Notes: a model not told the origin generated them from the letters alone. A DNA stretch of 21,854 bases from Candidatus Nealsonbacteria bacterium RBG_13_42_11 (GCA_001821455.1 MHLY01000006.1:1-21854), one strand, 5' to 3'. Counted from the stretch's first letter, positions 8,192 through 14,981 are shown. Numbers and translations are program-made.

Positions 8192-8214
8192 GCCCCGAGC
8201 GAAGCGAGGGGCGA
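8192..8214. repeat. GC-rich palindrome downstream of the anchored protein
   Basis: CCCCGAGC-GAA-GCGAGGGG forms a hairpin with two internal mismatches. It is the approximate inverse of the palindrome at 7108-7133. It sits inside a 37-codon open stretch that continues in frame after the stop of the preceding gene. Confidence 0.5.
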
Positions 8215-8244
8215 AAATCGTCCGAGCTAATTTAAGAATAGTCC

Positions 8245-8279
8245 ACAAAAAAGTTTTCCACAGGGGAAAACTTTTTTGT
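8245..8279. terminator. Strong (probably bidirectional) terminator
   Basis: A long stem in which ACAAAAAAGTTTTCC (8245-8259) pairs with GGAAAACTTTTTTGT (8265-8279) across a 5-nt loop, with T-rich sequence after it. It ends the transcript of the gene at 7238-8119. Confidence 0.8.
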
Positions 8280-8293
8280 TTTTCCCAACCCTG

Positions 8294-8314
8294 TATAATG
8301 TATTAATACATTAT
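8294..8314 (+). promoter_or_regulatory. -10 box overlapped by a perfect 20-bp palindrome (possible operator)
   Basis: TATAAT (8294-8299) overlaps the perfect inverted repeat ATAATGTATTAATACATTAT (8295-8314). A dimeric repressor binding here would block this promoter, which would give a leader of about 110 nt to the gene at 8419. No good -35 box is visible, so the promoter call is weak; the palindrome itself is certain. Confidence 0.45.
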
Positions 8315-8346
8315 CCTGAGAAGTATAATGAAGAAATCTTCACAAA

Positions 8347-8374
8347 CCGAGCCCATAAAAATTTATGGGTTCGG
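8347..8374 (+). other. 5' UTR hairpin upstream of the MscS-like gene
   Basis: CCGAGCCCATAAA (8347-8359) pairs over 13 positions with TTTATGGGTTCGG (8362-8374) and a 2-nt loop. No T run follows, so it is not a standard terminator. It lies 45 nt before the start codon and could be a regulatory RNA element. A second possible -10 box (TATAAA, 8393-8398) lies after it. Confidence 0.45.
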
Positions 8375-8418
8375 AAAGGTCGAATTTTGACTTATAAAGT
8401 AAAAATTAATTAAATAAT

Positions 8419-9096
8419 ATGGTATTTGATTGGTACTACGTAACTATTCAATCGTTAGAGAATCTTTGGGAGGCATTTTTGGGTTTTATCCCGCTTTTAA
8501 TCGGAGCCATAATTGTTTTTGTCATCGGCTGGTTCATTTCAGTCGGAGTAGGCAAATTGGTAACCGAAGTTTTGAAAAGGATAAAATTCAACCAGATTTT
8601 TGAGAAAGGAAACTGGGACGAAGCCATGGCCAAAGCCGACATCAAAGTTGACGCTTCAGGTTTCATCGGAGGAATTGTCAAATGGGTCATGGTCATCGTC
8701 TTCCTTTTGGCAGCCGTGGAAATTTTAGGATTTAGCGAGTTTGCCTATTTCCTGCAAAAAGTTCTGGCTTATCTGCCCAACGTTATCGTGGCCGCTTTGA
8801 TTTTTGTGGTAACGGTAATTCTGGTTGATATTGTTGAAAAGATAGTAAGGGCAACGGTGGAAAGCATCAAAGTAGGGTACGGCGCCATGGTCAGCGCGGT
8901 AATCAAATGGTCAATTTGGATTTTTGCCATTTTGGCTATTTTGCACCAGTTGGGGATTGCCAAACCTTTCATGGAAACCTTATTTACCGGTTTAGTGGCT
9001 TTATTGGTTATTTCTTTCGGAATTGCTTTCGGTTTAGGAGGGAAAGAAGTTGCGGCTGAGATTTTGCAGGATGTAAAAAAGAAACTTAAGGATTAA
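8419..9096 (+). CDS. Small MscS-like / conserved TM-helix membrane protein
   Basis: A 225-residue polytopic inner-membrane protein with hydrophobic helices at about 19-45, 85-103, 113-138, 158-178 and 187-207. Its C-terminal part carries the glycine-rich FGIAFGLGGKEVAAEIL signature, which resembles the pore-lining helix of mechanosensitive MscS channels and the conserved TM-helix repeat family (PF05552). It lacks the large cytoplasmic beta domain of true MscS, so channel activity is plausible but unproven. A role in osmotic relief is inferred from the family only. The start ATG has an AT-rich upstream region without a Shine-Dalgarno site. It stands alone, with a terminator hairpin at 9123-9153 after it. 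Confidence 0.85.
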   Translation: MVFDWYYVTIQSLENLWEAFLGFIPLLIGAIIVFVIGWFISVGVGKLVTEVLKRIKFNQIFEKGNWDEAMAKADIKVDASGFIGGIVKWVMVIVFLLAAVEILGFSEFAYFLQKVLAYLPNVIVAALIFVVTVILVDIVEKIVRATVESIKVGYGAMVSAVIKWSIWIFAILAILHQLGIAKPFMETLFTGLVALLVISFGIAFGLGGKEVAAEILQDVKKKLKD

Positions 9097-9122
9097 AATC
9101 AGATAATAAAACGTGGGGACTT

Positions 9123-9153
9123 GCCCCGTTAGAAACGTCATTTCTAACGGGGC
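9123..9153 (+). terminator. Strong hairpin abutting the 23S promoter
   Basis: GCCCCGTTAGAAA (9123-9135) pairs perfectly with TTTCTAACGGGGC (9141-9153), loop CGTCA. It ends directly at the -35 box of the rRNA promoter, so it probably insulates 23S transcription from the upstream gene. There is no immediate T tract. Confidence 0.7.
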
Positions 9154-9181
9154 TTGACAACCCTTTTTATTTTGCTACAAT
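9154..9181 (+). promoter_or_regulatory. 23S-5S rRNA promoter
   Basis: Consensus TTGACA (9154-9159), a 16-nt spacer and TACAAT (9176-9181). This is the best-matching plus-strand promoter in the window. It is followed by a leader of about 185 nt before the 23S, showing that 23S and 5S are transcribed independently of the 16S. Confidence 0.85.
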
Positions 9182-9234
9182 TAGAAAAAGATATGGAAAA
9201 CATGAGGAAAATTGCAAATAAAAGAAGCGGTTAA

Positions 9235-9286
9235 TTTCTGCAACTTTTTGAGTGTGCAGAAATCCCGCTCTCAGCGGGATTTTTGA
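9235..9286 (+). promoter_or_regulatory. Leader hairpins with terminator-like stem before 23S
   Basis: Two overlapping stems lie in the rRNA leader. TTTCTGCA (9235-9242) pairs with TGCAGAAA (9255-9262). AATCCCGCT (9261-9269) pairs with AGCGGGATT (9273-9281), followed by TTTT. The second looks like an intrinsic terminator and shares bases 9261-9262 with the first. Further on, ATTGAAAACTAAATA (9326-9340) resembles the sequence that often precedes 23S genes. Attenuation or antitermination is possible but is not shown by sequence alone. Confidence 0.5.
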
Positions 9287-11923
9287 TTGTCGGAATGAAA
9301 GCAGGACGAAAACGGGATAGAACATTGAAAACTAAATACAAATAGTAATATATGTGAATATTAATTACTAGCCAAGAAATTTAAGAGCGGATGGTGGATG
9401 CCTTGGGAGATTGAGGCGATGAAGGACGTGGCGTGACTGCGATAATCCTCGGGGAGGTGTCTAGCAACCTTTGATCCGGGGGCTTCCAAATGGGGAAACC
9501 CAATCCCGATTAATCGGGATTATCCCGCAGCAATGCGGGAAGCAAACCCGCTGAAGTGAAACATCCCAGTAAGCGGAGGAAAATAGAACAATGTTTATTC
9601 CCTTAGTAGCGGCGAGCGAAAAGGGAAAAGCCCAAACCTCGTTATTACAATGTAATGGCGGGGGGTTGTAAGGAGATAACGTCGGGAGCTGACCGAAACA
9701 CATAACGTTTTATGTGTTCGGTCGGTTTCTGAGGGAGAATATTTAGACGAAGTTTGGTTAGCTGAATTCCGCTGGAAAGCGGAAACCATAGAGGGTAATA
9801 GTCCCGTAAGCGAAAATCACTTCGCGCTCCTTGTTATTTTACTTAAGTACCTCGGGGAAAGGAAATCCTGAGGGAATCAGGCCGGACTAACCGGCTAAGG
9901 CTAAATACTCAATCTCACCGATAGTGAACCAGTACCGTGAGGGAAAGGTGAAAAGTAGCCCGGTGAGGGCGGTGAAATAGTACCTGAAACCATCTCGCTC
10001 ACAAAGAGTCGGAGCTGAGCATGTAACTTGTTATGTGCTTGGTGACGGCGTGCTTATTGCAGAACGACCCAACGAGTCTGAATATATAGCGTGTCTAATC
10101 CCGTTTCGGGAGACGGCAAAGGGAAACCGAGCGTTAAAAGCGCGTTTCTGCTATATATCCAGGACCCGAAGCCAAGCGAGCTTGCCATGATCAGGGTGAA
10201 TCCCGCTGAAAAGTGGGAGGAGGCCCGAACCCGTGAGCCGTTCAATACTCTGGGATGAGTTGTGGCAAGAAGAGAAAACCTAAACGAGCTTGGTCATAGC
10301 TGGTTCTCCCCGAAATAGCTTTAGGACTAGCTCCCGTTTTATTATTTTCCAGGGGTAGAGCACTGAAAAGAATGTTGTGGCTAACGCTAGACATTCTTAT
10401 CAAACTCCGAATACTGGAAAGTTTGACGGGATGCTCGACTATGGGGGCTAAGCTCCATAGTCAAGAGGGCAACAGCCCAGATCTTAATCTAAGGTCCCTA
10501 AACTTAAGCTAAGTGTTTTTAAGGAAGTAAGATTCCATTGATAGTTAGAAGGTTAGCTCAGAAGCAGCTACCCTTTAAAAAGTGCGTAATAGCTTACTAA
10601 CTAAGGAATCTTGCGCCAAAGATTAGCGGGACTCAAGCTTAATACCGAAGATAAGGATGAGCGCGTAATTTATTATGCGTTCGTGGTAGGGGAGCGTCCC
10701 CAATGCAGCGAAGTCAAATCGTAAGATTTGGTGGAGCGTTGGGGAGCGAAGATGTTGGGATGAGTAATCACAATTCCGATGAAAACTCGGAACACCGAAA
10801 ACCCAAGGTTTCCTTGGAAATGACAATCAACCAAGGGTTAGGCGGTCCTTAACCGAATCCGAAAGGAGTAGGCGATGGACAGTCGGCAAAAATTCCGACC
10901 CTGCCGTTAAATAATCTCAGGATGACGCAGTTTATTAATTCAGGGAGATTATTGGATTTCTTTATCCCGCTTTCGGGCGGGAGTCCTGAAGAGATAAGTT
11001 GCCTAGAAAACTTTTGAGTATACTATTTAACGGCATCCGTACCGCAAACTGACACAGGTGGGTTGGTGTAAGAGCACCAAGGTGAACGAGTGAAACTTCG
11101 TTAAGGAACTCGGCAAAAAAGCGGTCGTACCTTAGGTATAAGACCTACCCGAACCCGCGAGGGTTCGGGTCACAGCTAAAGTACCCCTAGCGACTGTTTA
11201 TCAAAAACACAGGTCCCTGCTTAATTCGTAAGAAGATGTATAGGGGCTGAGTCCTGACCAGCGCTGGAACGTTAAAACTAGAGATTTTCTGGAAGCAATT
11301 CTGGAGAGTTTACTGGACTAAGCGCCAGCAAGCGTCCGCGGTAACTATAACCGTGTTAAAGTAGCGTAACCCCTTGCCAGGTAAGTTCTGGCCCGCATGA
11401 AAGGATTAACGACTGGGGGACTGTCTCAACGAAGTACTCGATGAAAATGCACTACCGGTGAAGATGCCGGTTTCTTGTGGCTAGACGGAAAGACCCCGGG
11501 AGCTTTACTGTATTCAGATATTGGATTTTGATTTTTGATGCGTAGCGTAGCGGGTAGGCTTTGAAGTTCCGTTTTCGGACGGGATGGAGCCGCCAATGAA
11601 ACACCCGTCTTTTAAAATCTTTTTTCTAATCCCGCCAAAATCGGGAAACAGTGTTTGATGGGCAGTTTAGGTGGGGCACTTGCCTCCCAAAAAGTAATGG
11701 AGGCGTTTAAAGGTCGGCTAGCTCCGGATGGAAATCGGAGTGGTCGTGTAAAGGCACAAGCCGGCTTTACTGCAAGACAGATATGTCGCGCAGTTGCGAA
11801 AGCAGAACTTAGTGAACCGACCATGGTTCGTAGAACCGTGGAAGATCATCAGCCAAAAGTTACCCCGGGGATAACAGGCTAGTAGGGCCCGCGAGTCCAT
11901 ATCAACGGCCCTGTTCGGCACCT

Positions 11924-12758
11924 TAACATATCGGGGTGCTATGACAGTAATGTCATACCTGTGACTTGCAAATTATGCAAGATAAAATCTAACTTATAAC
12001 GGTGGAACCTTAATTGTTTAAAATGGTATAATAAAAAAATAAACAAAAGGTAATACCGTGGGAAGTTTAACTCAATTGCAAAAATCTGTGATTATAGGAT
12101 CGATTTTGGGCGATGGATATTTGCGTATTGTTCCAAGGAGAAAGAATGCTTTTCTCGAAATCAACCACTCTTTCAATCAGAAAGAATATGTTGATTGGAA
12201 ATACGAAATATTGAAAAACATCTGCAAATCTCCTCCTAAATTAAGAAGAAATAATGGAAAAAGATTATCCTACCGTTTTTATACGAAGCAAAACGAAAAT
12301 ATCACAAAATTGTATAATGTTTTCTATAAAAACGGCAAAAGGATAATTCCAGAAAATTTAGAGATTGATCCTGTCGTATTATTGATTTGGTATATGGATG
12401 ACGGCAGCAAATGTAGCAATTCTAATTTTTATCTTAATACTCAACAATTTGATTTAAAATCTCAGAAGAAACTCATAATTGCTCTAAAAAGATTAGGATT
12501 AGAAGTGACGATTAATAAAGACAAGAAATATTTTCGTTTAAGATTCTTAAAATCATCTATCGCCAAATTAAAAGAAATAATCGGAGGAATGTTAATACCT
12601 TCGATGAAATATAAAATTGAGTTTAAACCCCGTAGAGACTTTCCCGCTAAAAGCGGGAAGATGAAAGATACAATCTTTCATAATACGTTAGCTCCCGATA
12701 AGAATCGGGATGAAGATATAGTCCGATCCTCTTAGAAATAAGAGAAAAACGTCGACAG
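11924..12758 (+). mobile_element. Group I intron 4 in 23S (after U2500) encoding a LAGLIDADG endonuclease
   Basis: The 5' exon ends GGCACCT (11923) and the 3' exon begins CGATGTCGG (12759). GGGTGC (11934-11939) pairs with GCACCT of the 5' exon with a terminal U-G. The adjoining ATCG (11930-11933) pairs with CGAT of the 3' exon, fixing both splice sites. Core strands are TATAACGGTGGAACC (P), AATACCGTGGGAAG (Q), CCCCGTAGAGACTTT (R) and GATATAGTCC (S), ending at G12758. The homing-endonuclease frame runs from inside Q to beyond S, so most of the ribozyme 3' half is also coding. Confidence 0.95.
12058..12735 (+). CDS. LAGLIDADG homing endonuclease (intron 4)
   Basis: A 225-residue DNA endonuclease that would cut intronless 23S alleles at the insertion site and so spread the intron. 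It carries two LAGLIDADG motifs, IIGSILGDG (12-20, catalytic D19) and LLIWYMDDG (108-116, catalytic D115). It should therefore act as a monomer with two pseudo-symmetric halves, like the LAGLIDADG_2-type rRNA-intron enzymes. Both acidic residues are intact, so it may be active. The start is GTG at 12058, inside the Q strand (ACC-GTG-GGAAG) of the ribozyme core. The last 35 or so residues (from about PRRDFPAK) are encoded by the R to S core region, so the tail is constrained by RNA folding and may be dispensable. Translation must come from the unspliced precursor or the excised intron. Confidence 0.92.
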   Translation: MGSLTQLQKSVIIGSILGDGYLRIVPRRKNAFLEINHSFNQKEYVDWKYEILKNICKSPPKLRRNNGKRLSYRFYTKQNENITKLYNVFYKNGKRIIPENLEIDPVVLLIWYMDDGSKCSNSNFYLNTQQFDLKSQKKLIIALKRLGLEVTINKDKKYFRLRFLKSSIAKLKEIIGGMLIPSMKYKIEFKPRRDFPAKSGKMKDTIFHNTLAPDKNRDEDIVRSS

Positions 12759-12842
12759 CGATGTCGGCTCATCGCATCCTGGAGGTGAAGTAGCTTCCAA
12801 GGGTCCGGCTGTTCGCCGGTTAAAGCGATTCGCGAGCTGGGT

Positions 12843-13675
12843 TAGTGAAAACTACTGAGCCCAGTAAAAATCGACTCATAACGGTGAAACCCGCTTAAAT
12901 TTATGTTAAAATTTAAAGATGGGCAATACCGTGGGAAGATTACAGTCTTTGTTTCCGCCACATCAATTTGATGTGATTATTGGTTCGTTGTTGGGGGACG
13001 GAAGATTAGAATGCCGTTCCATTGGGAAAAGACATCCAATCAGCGCAAGATTAAGAATTCATCACAGCGAGAAACAAAAAGAATATGTCTTCTGGAAATA
13101 CAATCAACTGAATAACCTTGTTTCAAAAGGACCGAGAAAAACAAAAGTATGGTACGATCCCAAGAGAGATAAAACACGTTATTCTTGGTATTTCCATACA
13201 AAAACCACTGAAGGATTTGGTAAATTGCACAGATGGTTTTATAAAAATGGTCAGAAAATTTTACCAGAAAATATATTTAATTTCTTGAAACCAAAAGTAT
13301 TAGCAGTCTGGTTTATGGATGACGGTTCCAATACTAAAAAATCTTATACATTGAGCACTCATTGCTTCTCATTTTCAGAACAGGGACGCATTAAAAATTT
13401 CTTGAAAGACAAATACAGCATTACTGCAACAATTGTTAAAGATAGAACAAAATACAAAATCGCAGTTGGCAGAAAAGAATACCCAAAGTTAAATAATGTT
13501 ATTGAACCGTTTATCATTCCATCAATGAACTACAAGATTTGTAATCCCCGTAACGACTTTTCCGCTCAAAATACGGAAAGATAGAAGCGCACCGCTTCTA
13601 TAAAACGTCGATGCTTAATTACGGAAATTAAGCAAAGGTATAGTCTAATACTGTTAGTAATAACAGAGAATATTG
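12843..13675 (+). mobile_element. Group I intron 5 in 23S (after U2584) encoding a LAGLIDADG endonuclease
   Basis: The 5' exon ends GAGCTGGGT (12842) and the 3' exon begins TCAAACC (13676). GCCCAG (12859-12864) pairs with the exon CTGGGT with a terminal U-G. TGA just before it (12856-12858) pairs with TCA of the 3' exon. Core strands are CATAACGGTGAAACCC, AATACCGTGGGAAG, CCCCGTAACGACTTTT and GGTATAGTC, with terminal G13675. The core is closely related to introns 1, 4, 6 and 7, and R reads GTAACGACT as in intron 7. Confidence 0.95.
12919..13584 (+). CDS. LAGLIDADG homing endonuclease (intron 5)
   Basis: A 221-residue homing endonuclease with two intact motifs, IIGSLLGDG (20-28, catalytic D27) and LAVWFMDDG (128-136, catalytic D135). 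It is a distant paralogue of the enzyme in intron 4. Both share the YVxWKY segment after motif 1, the WFYKNGxxILPENI-type segment before motif 2, and IPSMxYKI near the C terminus. The divergence suggests each is specific for its own insertion site. ATG at 12919 precedes the Q strand; a GTG at 12931 inside Q matches the start used by the intron 4 enzyme and is an alternative. The frame ends in the R/P8 region (RNDFSAQNTER). Confidence 0.92.
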   Translation: MGNTVGRLQSLFPPHQFDVIIGSLLGDGRLECRSIGKRHPISARLRIHHSEKQKEYVFWKYNQLNNLVSKGPRKTKVWYDPKRDKTRYSWYFHTKTTEGFGKLHRWFYKNGQKILPENIFNFLKPKVLAVWFMDDGSNTKKSYTLSTHCFSFSEQGRIKNFLKDKYSITATIVKDRTKYKIAVGRKEYPKLNNVIEPFIIPSMNYKICNPRNDFSAQNTER

Positions 13676-13684
13676 TCAAACCGT
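13676..13684 (+). other. rrl: 9-nt 23S micro-exon
   Basis: TCAAACCGT lies between intron 5 (ends G13675) and intron 6. It matches E. coli 23S 2585-2593 in position and length when joined as GGGT + TCAAACCGT + CGTAAGACAGG. The two splice events share this tiny exon: its first bases pair with the guide of intron 5, its last four with the guide of intron 6. Confidence 0.85.
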
Positions 13685-13938
13685 CAAAATGGCGGCGTCC
13701 CGCCGTAAGGCGAGATGTTAAACTGACTAATATCGGTAAAATCCATAAAAATTCTTAACCTGTATTTTTTACGGATAATACCGAGGGAAGTCGCCGTAGA
13801 GGCGACCCCGTAGAGACTTTTCCGCTAAAAGCGGGAAGATGGAGGTATTTAAACTTCCATAATACGTCGGCCGCGCACGTAAAATATTATGTACGTGGGT
13901 GATATAGTCCATACCTTTAGTAATAAAGGATAAATATG
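13685..13938 (+). ncRNA. Group I intron 6 in 23S (after U2593), ribozyme only
   Basis: A 254-nt intron ending at G13938 before CGTAAGACAGG. Its core is TAATATCGGTAAAATCC (P), AATACCGAGGGAAG (Q), CCCCGTAGAGACTT (R) and GATATAGTCC (S). P4 covaries relative to its relatives: TCGGT/ACCGA here versus ACGGT/ACCGT in introns 1, 4, 5 and 7, direct support for the pairing. GCGG (about 13692-13695) pairs with the last four bases of the micro-exon, with U-G at the splice site. Bases 13806-13841 match 12628-12663 of intron 4 at 35 of 36 positions. The position is the one used by the Chlamydomonas chloroplast intron encoding I-CreI, as I recall it. No ORF is present. Confidence 0.9.
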
Positions 13939-14000
13939 CGTAAGACAGGTTGGTCCCTATCTACCACAAGCGTAGAGTCTTGAGGGGACTCCTTCACAGT

Positions 14001-14329
14001 AAGAAATTGCTATTTTACAGAGTAATCTGTAATAATAATCCGACTAATAACGGTGGAACCTTCATTTGTTATCTGGTTGCAGAGATTACGAGAGTTTTGC
14101 GGTCCTCGCATCTCGTGATACAATATACTTGAGGACCAGATAATTAATAAGGCAATACCGTGGGAAGTGAGCATATAAAATATTATATGCTTCACCCCGT
14201 AACGACTTCTCCGACACGAATCGGAGAGATATGAGCACAAAAACTCGTATAATACGTCGGTACCCTAATTCCGCCATGCGGGATGGGTAAAGATATAGTC
14301 TAAACCCGCAGAAATGCGAGAATTATTTG
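14001..14329 (+). ncRNA. Group I intron 7 in the 23S sarcin-ricin loop, ribozyme only
   Basis: The 5' exon ends CTTCACAGT (14000) and the 3' exon begins ACGAGAGGACC (14330), so the insert lies between U2656 and A2657 of the sarcin-ricin loop. TTGCT (14007-14011) pairs with AGT of the exon plus AA of the intron, with U-G at the splice site. The core is TAATAACGGTGGAACC, AATACCGTGGGAAG, CCCCGTAACGACTTC and GATATAGTC, ending at G14329. The P5-side extension (14067-14145) is larger than in its relatives. Small open frames crossing it are accidental. Confidence 0.92.
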
Positions 14330-14592
14330 ACGAGAGGACCTGAAGGAACTGACCTCTGGTGTACCAGCTGTTCCGCCCGGAGCATTGCTGGGTAGCTAAC
14401 GTCGGGTCAGGATAAGAGCTGAAAGCATCTAAGCTCGAAACCTACCCCAAGATTAAGACTCATAGATTCCCCGCAGATGACGGGGTTGATAGGCTGCAGG
14501 TGTAAGCCCGGTAACGGGTTGAGCCGAGCAGTACTAATAAAATCATTTTTCTTGGCTAGTATTTAATGTTCACATCAAATTAAAAAGTCGTT

Positions 14593-14711
14593 TCGGTGGC
14601 GGCAATACTGGAGTTGTTCCACCCGTTCCCATCTCGAACACGGAAGTGAAATACTCCGAGGCCGATGATAGTGTTCCTTTGTGGGATGCGAAAGTAGGTA
14701 GCTGCCACCCA
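14593..14711 (+). rRNA. rrf: 5S ribosomal RNA
   Basis: About 119 nt with typical 5S blocks: GGTGGCGGCAATACTGGAG at the 5' side, CACCCGTTCCCATCTCGAAC, GGAAGTGAAATACTCC, GATGATAGTG, and GCCACC closing helix I with GGTGGC. Flanking AAAAGTCG (14583-14590) and CGACTTTT (14714-14721) form a processing stem. It follows 23S by about 40 nt and ends the rRNA transcript. Confidence 0.95.
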
Positions 14712-14726
14712 AGCGACTTTTGCAAT

Positions 14727-14757
14727 AAAAAAATCCCGCTTCTGGCGGGATTTTTTG
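14727..14757. terminator. Bidirectional terminator of 23S-5S and the acidic ORF
   Basis: AAAAAAATCCCGC (14727-14739) pairs with GCGGGATTTTTT (14745-14756). A and T runs on both sides allow it to stop transcription from both strands. The minus-strand ORF stops one base beyond it. Confidence 0.9.
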
Positions 14758-14916
14758 TTATTCAATTTCTTCGTCCCATTCGTCTTCGTCGAGATCTTCC
14801 TCCTTCTCGTCTTCTTTTTTCTCCGGCTCTTCCGTTTCTTCGGGTTCGGTGCCTTCAGGCAATTCTTCTCCGTCACTTTCATAAAGAAGAGAAGGACAGA
14901 TTTTATATTCCAGCAT
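14758..14916 (-). CDS. Small acidic protein, unknown function
   Basis: A 52-residue ORF starting MLEYKICPSLLYESDGEELP and continuing as an almost uninterrupted Glu/Asp/Lys tail to DEDEWDEEIE. I do not recognise a family; an acidic, probably disordered protein is all that can be said. Support for a real gene: it runs convergently into the shared 5S terminator, with its stop adjoining the hairpin. A consensus promoter on the same strand (14982-15009) lies upstream. A second TATAAA ends 8 nt before its ATG, the same spacing as in other genes here. Low-complexity codons make chance ORFs easier, so confidence is moderate. Confidence 0.55.
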   Translation of the reverse strand: MLEYKICPSLLYESDGEELPEGTEPEETEEPEKKEDEKEEDLDEDEWDEEIE

Positions 14917-14981
14917 AACTAATTTTTATAAATTTGTTTTGGAGTAATGACGACCTTTTTAACATTCTAAAATCATTATCT

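Larger units (their letters stand above)
9375..14553 (+). rRNA. rrl: 23S ribosomal RNA (interrupted by four group I introns)
   Basis: Conserved 23S blocks run from GGTGGATGCCTTGGGAG and GGCGATGAAGGACGTG near the 5' end, through AGCTGGTTCTCCCCGAAATA, GCGTAATAGCTTACT and CCCCGGGGATAACAGGCT, to ACGAGAGGACC and GCTGAAAGCATCTAAG. The ends pair in a helix: ATTAATTACTAGCCAAGAAA upstream (9359-9378) against TTTCTTGGCTAGTATTTAAT downstream. Exons are about 9375-11923, 12759-12842, 13676-13684, 13939-14000 and 14330 to 14553, summing to about 2.93 kb, a normal length. No insert is seen in the first 2.5 kb. The introns fall after E. coli positions U2500, U2584, U2593 and U2656, in the peptidyl-transferase centre and sarcin-ricin loop. 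Without their removal the ribosome could not function. Confidence 0.96.

Noticed and set aside
9461..11921. Several open frames of 60-80 codons on both strands inside the 23S exon
   Set aside because: They are in conserved rRNA and are explained by RNA structure, not coding.
13950..14277. Open frames across the last 23S exons and intron 7 on both strands
   Set aside because: They cross exon-intron junctions and ribozyme core strands; there is no coding character.
14580..14882. 100-codon basic minus-strand frame (Lys/Arg rich) across 5S and its terminator
   Set aside because: It runs through the 5S rRNA and is the frame-shifted shadow of the acidic ORF at 14758-14916.
14646..14918. 90-codon plus-strand frame starting in 5S
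   Set aside because: It begins inside 5S and reads through the terminator antisense to the acidic ORF.
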